From NCBI RefSeq assembly GCF_001682855.1, contig NZ_MAQW01000001.1:1607165-1671164 (forward strand): a stretch of 64,000 nucleotides of DNA, in the 5' to 3' direction. The notes beneath the pieces were generated by a model. It had not been told where the DNA came from and did not search any database. It worked only from the letters and a program-made list of their open reading frames with translations. Origin of the DNA: Bacillus sp. FJAT-27264. Lineage in GTDB: Bacteria > Bacillota > Bacilli > Paenibacillales > Paenibacillaceae. A program made the translations under genes and the position numbers. Every line of letters begins with the position of its first letter. Positions within the stretch are counted from its first letter, which is position 1. This document shows, one piece after another, positions 1 through 7,617 of this stretch.

Positions 1-9
1 AGGGGGGGC

Positions 10-46
10 CCCCTCTTTTTCATTGTTAAAACGACTGGTGAAGGGG
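10..46. repeat. Short dispersed repeat, copy 1
   Basis: About 37 bp that recur nearly unchanged at 18958-18994 (shared core TGTTAA-ACGACTGGTGAAGGGG with a T-rich 5' flank). It lies in the gene-free left edge of the window. Function unknown. Confidence 0.5.
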
Positions 47-122
47 ACTGTATCGCTTCTAGTGACATAGGTGGATTTGAACAGCCATGGAATATAGGTC
101 TTGCTGTCGACACCAAATGTTC

Positions 123-240
123 CGGCGCTAGCTTTCCTATGGAAAGCTAGCAGGCTAGCGTTTTGCGCCTACAGTCAGTTCCAAACTTCCCCATTCGCTC
201 ATCTTCGCTTTTTATTAATCTCTTTTGTTCGGCAAATATA
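123..240 (+). repeat. MITE-like repeat copy E, right half only
   Basis: This stretch carries the right-hand part of the repeat found whole at 52088-52340. It has a perfect hairpin (GCTAGCTTTCC/GGAAAGCTAGC at about 126-151), then the conserved CTACAGT-CAGTTCCAAACTTCCCC block and a right end with CTTTTGTTC. The left half with the ATGTTTGGACTTCCGG block is missing, so the copy is truncated. Bases 1-122 show no gene. Confidence 0.55.
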
Positions 241-269
241 ATCGCTTCTTTCTGTATAATCTTGAAAAG

Positions 270-299
270 AAAAAAAGCAACCCTTTTAATAAGGATTGC
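270..299 (-). terminator. Intrinsic terminator after the FhuF-like gene
   Basis: Stem GGCAATCCTT/AAGGGTTGC with a five-base loop, followed on the minus strand by a run of seven T. It starts 14 bases after the stop of the minus-strand reductase gene. Confidence 0.75.
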
Positions 300-312
300 C
301 TTTACGTTTTGT

Positions 313-1110
313 TTAACCCTGCTGAAGCCAATTCATACGATCTTGCTTGGACAGGCGTGGACAAGTGTAGCAATATGAGCGATTGGTACGCTTATATTGT
401 AGGCAGCAGGTATTTTTGATAGCAAGCGTCTTCCCTGCCTCGAGCGGATGGTCGATGAACCGGACTTTAGCTTGGAGCGGGTTTTTCGATCGTCCGAAGA
501 CCTCAGGGCCAAGTTCATTACACATGAAAGCATCGTCTTCAGCCAGATAGGACAGCATCGAAGCATTATCCTGTGTAGACAACAATGCTTGCAGCTTTTC
601 CCTGTAGTTCTGTAGAGAGGTCGGCAACTGTCCCCATAACATTCCTAACTGACTCCCGCTGGCCTCCGATACACTGAAGAGCAGTGAGCTGACAGTATCC
701 TTATAAAAACGGCTGAATACTTGCTCCCGCCATACAGTCCAATCTACCGTGTCTCTCTCTCCTGGCGCATGATCTAATTGATCCTCCGACAGTTGAAAGG
801 CAATTCGGGTGTAGCCTTGCTCAGGTATGAGATGTACCTGCAAGTTTGTAAGTGAAAGGTTTGGAGCGGTATTGTGCACAGAAACGCTATACAACAGCGC
901 AGCAGCCACATCCCCAAACCAGCTGACAAAATAAGCTGCAGCAACTGGAAGCTCCTCTGCCTCAATGAACTCACCGTAGGCCGTGAGAAAGTTCTGCACA
1001 GCTACCTTCTCGGTTAAAGCTTCCCCTCCAACAGTACATACAGCCTTCCCCTGCTGTTGAATATGAAGGTTAAAATAGGAGCTGAGCTGATCCCAAATGT
1101 TCGTGTCCAT
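313..1110 (-). CDS. FhuF-like ferric siderophore reductase
   Basis: A 265-residue cytoplasmic protein whose C-terminus carries Cys235, Cys236, Cys247 and Cys250 in the spacing CC-x10-C-x2-C. This is the [2Fe-2S] signature of FhuF-type reductases, which release iron from imported ferric siderophores. The rest is only weakly conserved, as is usual in the family. The ATG at 1110 shares one base with the stop of the upstream binding-protein gene, so the two are translationally coupled. It is the last gene of the Fur-box operon and is followed by a terminator. The siderophore is not identifiable. Confidence 0.85.
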   Translation of the reverse strand: MDTNIWDQLSSYFNLHIQQQGKAVCTVGGEALTEKVAVQNFLTAYGEFIEAEELPVAAAYFVSWFGDVAAALLYSVSVHNTAPNLSLTNLQVHLIPEQGYTRIAFQLSEDQLDHAPGERDTVDWTVWREQVFSRFYKDTVSSLLFSVSEASGSQLGMLWGQLPTSLQNYREKLQALLSTQDNASMLSYLAEDDAFMCNELGPEVFGRSKNPLQAKVRFIDHPLEAGKTLAIKNTCCLQYKRTNRSYCYTCPRLSKQDRMNWLQQG

Positions 1111-2078
1111 TATTTAACGAAGATTTTAGTCAGATCATCCAGCATGGAGTTAGCAGCATTAGGCCCATATCCGCCGAACCAGGAATCCGAAGACAGGGTG
1201 TACACCTGATTGCTCTTAACGGCTTTGAGATTTTTCCAGATGCTTAGATCTTGCAGCTCGTTATAGATACTTTCATTGTCGTTAATGAGCAAAATGTAGT
1301 CCGGATTGATTTGCGGGAGCTTCTCATTAGACAATGACTCAAAACGATTGTCCGGTCCAGTTACTGGATAGACAGCAGGCCGGGTGAAGCCGAAATCATC
1401 ATACAACCATTTGTAATCCGTATCCCCGTAATAACGAATATCGTTACGAATACGCAGTACCATCAAGGTTTTGCCAGCTACTTTATCGTGAATCTGGTTC
1501 ACTGCCTCCTGCTTGTGCTTATCATAGTCGGTGATGACTTGCTCAGCCTTGTCTTGAAGGCCAAAAGCTGTAGCCGTTGCGCGGAACGCTGTCTGCCAAT
1601 CAGGGGCTACATAGCCATTTTCTAGCATGGCCGTAGGCGCTATTTTCGCGTACTCGTCATAGATTTTTTCGCTGTTGGTGTCTGTAATAATCAGATCGGG
1701 AGTTATGGATAACAGCTTTTCCAGATTAACCTTTCCTTGATCGCCAATAATCTCAACTTTATTCAGAAAAGGCTTCAGGTACAGCGGAAAATCTTCATTT
1801 TGAGACTTAACTGAAGCCGTCGGCGTTAAACCCAGTGCGATCATATGATCCGTTAAATAAGTTACCGTTGTGGCAATATGAGCAGGCTGTTGATCAAGTT
1901 TATGTTCCCCATTGATATCCTTGTAGGTAAAAGATGTCTCTTGGGCTGTGTCTGGACTGGCAGTCTGTTCTGCAGCAGGTTCAGAAGACTCCTTGCTGCA
2001 AGCTGTAGCGATCGCTAGCAGCAGCATAATCAGAATTACTACGCTCAATGGGCGCAGCTTTTTATAATGGTTTCTCAT
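1110..2078 (-). CDS. Iron-siderophore ABC transporter substrate-binding lipoprotein
   Basis: A 322-residue class III periplasmic-binding protein (FecB/FhuD/YfiY type). Residues 1-26 form a lipoprotein signal ending in the lipobox TAC, with Cys27 as lipidation site, so it is anchored outside the membrane. A Ser/Glu/Thr-rich linker follows, then the two-lobe fold; the stretch DLIITDTNSEKIYDEYAKIA is typical of ferric siderophore receptors. No permease or ATPase is encoded nearby, so it must use a transporter elsewhere in the genome. It sits between the hydrolase and the FhuF-like gene and is presumably under the same Fur box. Confidence 0.9.
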   Translation of the reverse strand: MRNHYKKLRPLSVVILIMLLLAIATACSKESSEPAAEQTASPDTAQETSFTYKDINGEHKLDQQPAHIATTVTYLTDHMIALGLTPTASVKSQNEDFPLYLKPFLNKVEIIGDQGKVNLEKLLSITPDLIITDTNSEKIYDEYAKIAPTAMLENGYVAPDWQTAFRATATAFGLQDKAEQVITDYDKHKQEAVNQIHDKVAGKTLMVLRIRNDIRYYGDTDYKWLYDDFGFTRPAVYPVTGPDNRFESLSNEKLPQINPDYILLINDNESIYNELQDLSIWKNLKAVKSNQVYTLSSDSWFGGYGPNAANSMLDDLTKIFVK

Positions 2079-2113
2079 GTTTCTTTCCCCTTTTTCATTC
2101 TACTTGATAAGTC

Positions 2114-3364
2114 TTATACAGCTCGATGGTCTCTCATGACACGGGAACTGGTGATCCAGCCTCTGGCATTGGTCAGCTGCACATAAAATACTCCGCCTAC
2201 TATAGGCAAAGAAACATGCACTTCTCCGATATCATTATTCTCAGCCTTGTGCAGAATAGCCGTCTCCGAATGCCAACTGGCCCTTCTCCAATCGGAGTCA
2301 TCTTCACACCAGTACAGCACGGCTTTAGTCACCTCAAGCGGCGATTGAAAAAGCACTTGTACCTTCTCCCCATGCTGCTCCACGCGAAGAATGCGGATTA
2401 AGGCGGGGCCGTTTCTTGTAATACTGTCTGCAAAAGCGTAGCTCTCTTCACAGGACCATGCTGCCGGATAGGTATGAGGAAGTCCATGCTGAATGCTTAG
2501 TCGGCTCTGCAGCGGCGCATCCTCATAGTGATGTTCATGCTGTTCGTAGGACTTCACAAAGATCGACAACGGAAAATGTGAATCCTGACTGCCGTTAAGC
2601 CACAGCATAGGTATCTTGCTTTGGTGCAGATAAGAAGACGGGTCCCACAGACTCCGAAGGTGCTCTGCTGTAGCAGGCGGCATCTTAGCAAATCCAAGAC
2701 CGTAGAGGGTACCTGGTTCATAAAGATAGCCACATCCATATACAGGCATGGCAAAAGAAAGCCTGCGATCCAAACCAGACACCAGACTTGTAATAATGCC
2801 TCCCCATGAGATTCCTGTAATCCCAATTCGGTCTACATCCACACCAGGTAGCGCGCGAAGGATAGTATGTGCTGATAACACAGCGGCTACAGCGTGATAC
2901 ATCCATTGATCCTGCACTTCTTCACCATAATCTGCGAACACTCCCTGCTTGATGGGGCCGCTCCAAGGATGTACGGAGAAGCGTGACTGGGATGGGTCCA
3001 TACTAAGATGATCATGGCTTCTACTGCTGATGTTGTTATAGCTTTCAAAAGGGACCTGTCCCTCAAGATCCATCGCAATTGCGGCGTAACCCCGGTCATT
3101 CCATTGCTTCACCCAATGAGAAAATGCACTCCCTGCACCGCCATGAACCAAAATGATCCCAGGGACCTGCTTAGGGATCTCATCTTGCTTATGTTCTTCG
3201 ATCTTAGGCATTCCATAGTAGGCAAACACTCGTGTTTCTTTTCCCTTATATGGAACCCCTTGATAAAATGCAGCATGAATTCCGGTCTCTTCATCTTCAA
3301 AAACCGGATATAGGGCAGGCAATCGGAATAATGACTCCAGATCCCAGGGGATGTGAGTAAAAAT
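2114..3364 (-). CDS. Alpha/beta hydrolase, acetylxylan-esterase/dienelactone-hydrolase-like, in an iron operon
   Basis: About 416 residues. The nucleophile motif GISWGG (Ser186 counting from the start chosen here), an Asp in NGSQDSHFP (about 262) and His in HGLPHTYP (about 293-297) form the expected catalytic triad; HGGAG at about 74 is the oxyanion region. No ATG, GTG or CTG lies in frame near the N-terminus. The perfect GGGGGAGG site at 3371-3378 is 6 bases before an ATT codon at 3364, which gives a family-like N-terminus (FTHIPWDLESLF). The only alternative is a TTG at 3385 inside that site. Its place directly under a Fur-like box and before a siderophore receptor suggests a siderophore-cleaving esterase, but the family is also common in carbohydrate deacetylation. 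Confidence 0.8.
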   Translation of the reverse strand: MFTHIPWDLESLFRLPALYPVFEDEETGIHAAFYQGVPYKGKETRVFAYYGMPKIEEHKQDEIPKQVPGIILVHGGAGSAFSHWVKQWNDRGYAAIAMDLEGQVPFESYNNISSRSHDHLSMDPSQSRFSVHPWSGPIKQGVFADYGEEVQDQWMYHAVAAVLSAHTILRALPGVDVDRIGITGISWGGIITSLVSGLDRRLSFAMPVYGCGYLYEPGTLYGLGFAKMPPATAEHLRSLWDPSSYLHQSKIPMLWLNGSQDSHFPLSIFVKSYEQHEHHYEDAPLQSRLSIQHGLPHTYPAAWSCEESYAFADSITRNGPALIRILRVEQHGEKVQVLFQSPLEVTKAVLYWCEDDSDWRRASWHSETAILHKAENNDIGEVHVSLPIVGGVFYVQLTNARGWITSSRVMRDHRAV

Positions 3365-3388
3365 AAAAAACCTCCCCCTCCACAATCA

Positions 3389-3403
3389 TGAGAATGATTT
3401 TCT
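3389..3403 (-). promoter_or_regulatory. Fur-like box
   Basis: The plus-strand 15-mer TGAGAATGATTTTCT matches the Bacillus 7-1-7 Fur consensus TGATAAT-N-ATTATCA at 11 of 14 informative positions. It lies about 25 bases upstream of the hydrolase start and would allow iron-dependent repression of the hydrolase, receptor and FhuF-like genes. Confidence 0.6.
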
Positions 3404-3490
3404 TTCTCAACAAACAATAACACTGAACCCTTCTCATTAACATGGATTATGGGGAGATACGATTTGGATTTTTGTTACCTTCAGAAGTGA

Positions 3491-5071
3491 TTAGCGTCTG
3501 CTCAACAGCTCAGCAAAATAAGATAAAGCCCGGTCATGAGACCAAGCAGAATACTCCAGTAGCTTCTCTGTGCCAATATCAAAGATTCTGTTATTTTTCG
3601 CTGCCGTCAGATTTTGCAATAGCTTGCTTCTCTGCAATGTCTGCCACTCTAGTGCTGCCTTGGGGGATGGATCAACCATAATAACAAGGGCATCGGCGTC
3701 ATACGCCGGAAGATCTTTTCGAGTCACGATTTCATACACATCAACTTCCTCTAATGAATGCGTAGCCGTAAGCTGAAAATCGCCATAGAGCACCGAACCT
3801 GCATTCCGATCCCCATAGACCCGGTATTCATTATCCATGATCCGCCAAATATTAAGCGTTGCGCTGCCCAGACTCCCGCGTACCTTGCGCCGGACAATTT
3901 CTGCTTTGCGATCATACTCTGACAGCCATTGCTGTCCTTCTCGTCCTAGGTCGGCAGCTTCAGCGATGAGCGTCAATTGTTCACGCCAATTCGCAGTAAG
4001 CCAAGGAACAGTGACGGTCGGGGCGATTTGCGCCAATTCATGATGGGCCTGAGCATCCAAAAAATCGGTACAGAAAATAAGCTCCGGGTTCGCACCTTGC
4101 AGCATGGCTACATTTTCTCCCCACATCTGTCCTATACCCTGTTCATCCGAATGCAAGCGAAGCATCCTGGCATCCGGCTTGTGATTCGGATAGAATGCAG
4201 CAGCTCTAGGCAGTAACTGCAAGGCAAGCAAACTTCCAAAGATCGGTTCGGATACACTGGCAATGTTTCTCCTCCGGCTATTTACATAGGTCAAGGGAGA
4301 CATTCCGGTCTGCTGCTTGAACCGCCGGCTAAAATAAAATTCATCGTCAAATCCCACTCGGGAGGCTGTATCCCTAACGCCGCTCCCCGATAGCAACAGT
4401 CCCTTAGCCTTGGCCATTCGCAAATCCATGACAAAGGCTGACGGTGATTGTCCCATTAGCTGCTGAAAGGCTCGTGAGAAATAGCCCGGGCTAAGTCCGG
4501 CTAACTGCGCAAGCTCGGTTCGATTCAACTCCTGATCAATATGCTCCCTGATATAGTTAGATACACGTGCAATCGCCTCAGCCAACGTTTCCTCAGTAGA
4601 AGGCCTGGCTGTTGAGGATTGTAGCAAAGCCATCAGCTGATAAAAATCAGCCTGTCCCCTGTACCGGCTAGGCCGCTCAGCTAGCTGTACCTGGTGTAAT
4701 CTCTCACAAAGGATTGCCAGCATTTGAGGATTCTCACAGCGCAGCCACTCATACTGAACAAGATTATGTTTTGCTAAAAGATTCTGTTCCTGTAGCACAT
4801 AAGTATCAAATTGAATTCGCCAGCCCTTAAAGGGCTCTTGTTCATCTGCTATAATCTTAGGCTCTTGCCCTGGGGGTAGTATGCAGATTTCTCCAGGGGC
4901 TAGTGAACAAGCTTCACTCCCCCACTCCACCGCTGCCCGGCCGTTCAAGCAAATCAGCATTGTATGTGAATCCATGCTGGCGTAGAAACCCTCGCCATTC
5001 ATCACAATCTCAATTGCTTGTATCCCATTAAAGGTCAATATATCTGTAAAGACGTCCTCAAGTCTATTCAT
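3491..5071 (-). CDS. Btr-like AraC regulator fused to a siderophore-binding domain
   Basis: 526 residues in three parts: an N-terminal cupin-like sensor (about 1-150), an AraC-type double helix-turn-helix (about 165-270, with LAQLAGLSPGYFSRAFQQLM and the second HTH ending in TGMSPLTYVNSRR), and a C-terminal class III periplasmic-binding-protein fold (about 280-526). This architecture is that of Bacillus subtilis Btr (YbbB), which binds ferric bacillibactin in the cytoplasm and activates its uptake genes. It is on the same strand and directly upstream of the Fur-box operon, so that operon is its likely target. It may be read from its own promoter beyond 5071. Confidence 0.9.
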   Translation of the reverse strand: MNRLEDVFTDILTFNGIQAIEIVMNGEGFYASMDSHTMLICLNGRAAVEWGSEACSLAPGEICILPPGQEPKIIADEQEPFKGWRIQFDTYVLQEQNLLAKHNLVQYEWLRCENPQMLAILCERLHQVQLAERPSRYRGQADFYQLMALLQSSTARPSTEETLAEAIARVSNYIREHIDQELNRTELAQLAGLSPGYFSRAFQQLMGQSPSAFVMDLRMAKAKGLLLSGSGVRDTASRVGFDDEFYFSRRFKQQTGMSPLTYVNSRRRNIASVSEPIFGSLLALQLLPRAAAFYPNHKPDARMLRLHSDEQGIGQMWGENVAMLQGANPELIFCTDFLDAQAHHELAQIAPTVTVPWLTANWREQLTLIAEAADLGREGQQWLSEYDRKAEIVRRKVRGSLGSATLNIWRIMDNEYRVYGDRNAGSVLYGDFQLTATHSLEEVDVYEIVTRKDLPAYDADALVIMVDPSPKAALEWQTLQRSKLLQNLTAAKNNRIFDIGTEKLLEYSAWSHDRALSYFAELLSRR

Positions 5072-5187
5072 TAAAATCCCCCCTACTCAACGTCTTAGCT
5101 CCGGTTTATTTTATTTGACTATACCCGTTCTCTGCAGGAATGGAAAAGGGGGAAAATTGGAATTAGCGACTTTGCTAAAATTATCAG

Positions 5188-5218
5188 TTGTATTGAAGTT
5201 CACTTTAAGAGTTATAAT
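5188..5218 (+). promoter_or_regulatory. MerR-type promoter with 19-bp spacer (MerR gene 1)
   Basis: -35 TTGTAT at 5188-5193 and -10 TATAAT at 5213-5218 are separated by 19 bp filled with the dyad TGAAGTTCACTTTAAG. Over-long spacers carrying a dyad are the hallmark of MerR-activated promoters. The dyad matches those at 20.0, 39.7, 40.9, 41.4 and 52.0 kb. It sits 31 bases before the MerR start, so autoregulation is likely. Confidence 0.75.
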
Positions 5219-5249
5219 AGCCGTAATTCATGTGCGAAGGATGAGAACC

Positions 5250-5609
5250 ATGTATACCATCAAAGAAGTCTCAGAAAAATTCAATTTGGCTTCCCACACG
5301 CTGCGATATTATGAAAAAGAAGGCCTGTTGCCGCCTGTTCACCGTATGGACAATGGCAGACGCGTCTACAGCGAGACGGATATACAGCGGATTCAAATGC
5401 TGTGCTGCATGCGGGACTCCGGCTTGTCCATTGAAGCGATCAAGCACTACAATGAACTGATCCTTCTTGGGGACGACACTGTTCCGGAAAGACGTGAAAT
5501 CATTTCTCGGCAAAAAGAGACCGTTCAACAGCACATCGCAGAATATCAGAAATATCTCGACCTATTATCTCAGAAACTGAACTACTACGATGCTTTTTTA
5601 GGCAAATAG
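5250..5609 (+). CDS. MerR-family regulator, AdhR-like (copy 1)
   Basis: A 119-residue one-component regulator. Residues 1-70 are the winged helix (YTIKEVSEKF...TLRYYEKEGLLPP), followed by a dimerisation coiled coil. Cys52 and Cys53 lie at the helix-turn where thiol-sensing AdhR-type MerR proteins keep a reactive Cys; no metal-binding C-terminal loop is present. ATG 5250 is chosen because AAGGA lies 8 bases upstream; an open frame continues to 5115 but has no better start. It shares about half its residues with the second MerR at 40987. Likely activates aldehyde or electrophile detoxification genes. Confidence 0.88.
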   Translation: MYTIKEVSEKFNLASHTLRYYEKEGLLPPVHRMDNGRRVYSETDIQRIQMLCCMRDSGLSIEAIKHYNELILLGDDTVPERREIISRQKETVQQHIAEYQKYLDLLSQKLNYYDAFLGK

Positions 5610-5652
5610 TGAAAGAAGCCGCTGTAATACAAGATCGAAGTTGACGTTTGAA

Positions 5653-5681
5653 TTGACCAGTTCATTGATTGGAACTATACT
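5653..5681 (+). promoter_or_regulatory. Promoter and candidate operator of the Rrf2 gene
   Basis: TTGACC (5653-5658), 17-bp spacer, TATACT (5676-5681). The inverted repeat AGTTC-N8-GAACT (5659-5676) fills the spacer and is a likely autoregulatory operator. Confidence 0.6.
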
Positions 5682-5703
5682 GTGTAGCAAAGAAGGTGAG
5701 CAG

Positions 5704-6135
5704 ATGAAACAAATTAGCAGTCGATTTTCGATGGCAGTCCATATTCTCTCGATGATTGCGTTAGATCCACTATATAGTACGGGTGATCGAATAGCACGAA
5801 GCATTAATAGTAATCCCGTAGTCATTAGACGGATAATGGCCCAGCTCAAAAAAGCAGGGTATATTGAAACAAAACCTGGAGTTGCAGGGGCCTCCCTTCA
5901 GGTCACTCCCGAAAGTCTAACCCTTTTAGATATCTTCCGGGCGGTTGAATCCTTGGAAGGAAATCAGCTGTTCAATTTTCATAAGGACCCTGACCCCAAT
6001 TGCTCTGTAGGAATGAACATTGAGTCGGTACTTGTACCGCAGCTCTCCCATGCGCAGACGGCAATGGAGCATGAACTAGCTTCCGTTACCCTAGCTCAGA
6101 TTGTTGAACAATTACGTACCAAAGCAAATGCATAA
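5704..6135 (+). CDS. Rrf2-family transcriptional regulator (YwnA-like)
   Basis: 143 residues: N-terminal winged helix (about 1-65, with VVIRRIMAQLKKAGYIETKPG) and a short helical tail. It has one Cys near 102 (PNCSVG) rather than the three of Fe-S Rrf2 proteins such as IscR and NsrR, so it fits the YwnA/YwgB group and not an iron-sulfur sensor. Start ATG 5704 has AAGGTGAG 5 bases upstream. It converges on the VOC gene and shares a terminator with it. Confidence 0.85.
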   Translation: MKQISSRFSMAVHILSMIALDPLYSTGDRIARSINSNPVVIRRIMAQLKKAGYIETKPGVAGASLQVTPESLTLLDIFRAVESLEGNQLFNFHKDPDPNCSVGMNIESVLVPQLSHAQTAMEHELASVTLAQIVEQLRTKANA

Positions 6136-6172
6136 AAAAGCTGCTCCCTATATCCGTGGAGCAGCTTTTTTT
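6135..6172. terminator. Bidirectional intrinsic terminator
   Basis: Stem AAGCTGCTCC (6139-6148)/GGAGCAGCTT (6158-6167) flanked by A and T runs, between the converging Rrf2 and VOC genes. Confidence 0.85.
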
Positions 6173-6198
6173 ATCTTATAAATTTAAATTTGTGTCAG

Positions 6199-6561
6199 TT
6201 AAACAGTAACCGGTGCAGGCTCTACATATTCAATAAAACTGCCATCGGGATGCTGTACAAAAATACTTGGACCAATAGGACCGTGCTGATCTCTTATGAT
6301 GAGGGTATTTTGCTGCTTTAATTCATTCTTCAATTCGTCCATGGAATCCACGTACACTACAGCTCGCAGGGATCTGGCAGGCTCCAAAGCCTCTGGACTT
6401 CCGGATACGATAACGTAAGGGTATACAGTGGCTAGAGATAAGCCCGCCTCAGGAATATCCCACCTCCGATCCATAGACTGGTTAGCAAGAGATTCATAAT
6501 AAGCGACGGTTGTATCCAGTTGATCCGTAAACACGGGTATGAAATGATCTGTAATTTTCAT
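6199..6561 (-). CDS. VOC-superfamily (glyoxalase-like) protein
   Basis: 120 residues, one pair of beta-alpha-beta-beta-beta modules as in glyoxalase, bleomycin-resistance and dioxygenase (VOC) proteins: FIPVFTDQLDTTVAYYESL at the start and FVQHPDGSFIEYVEP at the end, where the final Glu is a usual metal or ligand residue. Substrate unknown. The ATG has AGGAGG 8 bases upstream. It has its own strong promoter with doubled operators. Confidence 0.85.
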   Translation of the reverse strand: MKITDHFIPVFTDQLDTTVAYYESLANQSMDRRWDIPEAGLSLATVYPYVIVSGSPEALEPARSLRAVVYVDSMDELKNELKQQNTLIIRDQHGPIGPSIFVQHPDGSFIEYVEPAPVTV

Positions 6562-6589
6562 AATAGCCTCCTAAATTTTAATATTACTT

Positions 6590-6652
6590 ATAACCACAAC
6601 AGTTATAACTAATATGGTTATATTATAAATTGTTAATCTTGTCAAACGTCCT
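6590..6652 (-). promoter_or_regulatory. VOC gene promoter with two tandem dyads
   Basis: On the minus strand TTGACA, 17-bp spacer, TATAAC, followed by two head-to-tail dyads, each ATAAC-N7-GTTAT, at 6605-6621 and 6590-6606. They overlap by two bases and lie just downstream of the -10, where a bound repressor would block transcription. The binding regulator is unknown; the neighbouring Rrf2 protein is a candidate. Confidence 0.55.
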
Positions 6653-6786
6653 TCTAGATAACATGGTTTTTTTGATGTTTATAACTTATTGAAAATAAGA
6701 AATCAAAAAACAATAATTTGCAGAAAAGGGTTATACGAACCTATCATCGAATAAGAATCGGAGGCAACTTCAAGGGGGGAATTAAG

Positions 6787-7542
6787 ATGAATCTAACTGA
6801 TTTCAATAACTTCATTAAAAGCACCTTTGGCAACTTGGTTGAACAATTTAAAGAAAATGATGAGTATGGCTATAATAATCCACGATCACAGGATATTATA
6901 CAGGTTGGGTTTACAACGAACCTAACTCCAGACGTGATTCGCAAAGCAATTGATAACAAAGTTCAGTTCATTATTACACACCATGATGCCTGGGATTTTC
7001 TATACGAAGTAAGAGAGCAATGTATGCACGACCTGATCGAAAATGAGATTTCACACTTTTATATCCATCTCCCTTTGGATTGTGCAGAATTTGGTACCTG
7101 TAACTCGCTTTTGCGAGAAATCGGAATATCAAAAATAACTCAGCAGACACACTATAAAGACAACCACGAAATCATTGGTATTGGTGAATATAACGAGCCT
7201 ATAGCTTTTGAGCAACTAGTGGATAGAATCTCAATCGCATTAGGTGAAGATGTGAAGGCATGGAGAAACTCCAATACAACGATAAAGAAGGTTGGAGTCG
7301 TTACTGGGGCTGGAAATTCCACAGATCTAATCAGGCAAGCCAAAGAAGCAGGGTGCGATGTGTATATCACGGGTGAGAAATCATTGTATTCGGTTCAATA
7401 CGCAAAATTCGCTGGCATCAATCTCATCGTTGGAAGTCACACCTTCACAGAGATCTTTGGTGTTAAATCACTTGTGGAGAGGCTGAAAGCAGCGTTTAAC
7501 GAGATTGAGACCATCTATCTTGAGGAGGAACATGTGGAGTAA
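6787..7542 (+). CDS. Nif3/YbgI-like dinuclear metal protein
   Basis: 251 residues. ITHHDAWDF near residue 60 supplies the HH metal ligands and the C-terminal GSHTFTEIFGVKSL matches the conserved His/Glu metal motif of Nif3-like proteins (GTP cyclohydrolase I type 2/NIF3 family). Family members bind two metals in a toroidal hexamer; their reaction is unsettled. Start ATG 6787 has AAGGGGGGA 6 bases upstream. It is somewhat shorter than the Bacillus YqfO type, which carries a PII-like insert missing here. A single gene between its own leader and the DMT terminator. Confidence 0.82.
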   Translation: MNLTDFNNFIKSTFGNLVEQFKENDEYGYNNPRSQDIIQVGFTTNLTPDVIRKAIDNKVQFIITHHDAWDFLYEVREQCMHDLIENEISHFYIHLPLDCAEFGTCNSLLREIGISKITQQTHYKDNHEIIGIGEYNEPIAFEQLVDRISIALGEDVKAWRNSNTTIKKVGVVTGAGNSTDLIRQAKEAGCDVYITGEKSLYSVQYAKFAGINLIVGSHTFTEIFGVKSLVERLKAAFNEIETIYLEEEHVE

Positions 7543-7562
7543 TTCCAAGATATGAATCTTCT

Positions 7563-7617
7563 TAAAAAAAAGCGCTCATAGACTGAACACATCTTTAGAG
7601 AAATGTGTTCAGTCTAT
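7563..7617 (-). terminator. Intrinsic terminator of the DMT gene
   Basis: A 15-bp perfect stem ATAGACTGAACACAT/ATGTGTTCAGTCTAT (7578-7592/7603-7617) begins inside the stop region of the minus-strand gene, followed by GCGC and eight T on that strand. Confidence 0.75.

Noticed and set aside
2126-2401. Plus-strand frames within the hydrolase, and similar long antisense frames at 57696-58448 and 62617-63177
   Set aside because: They are shadows of minus-strand genes with clear motifs and have no ribosome sites of their own.
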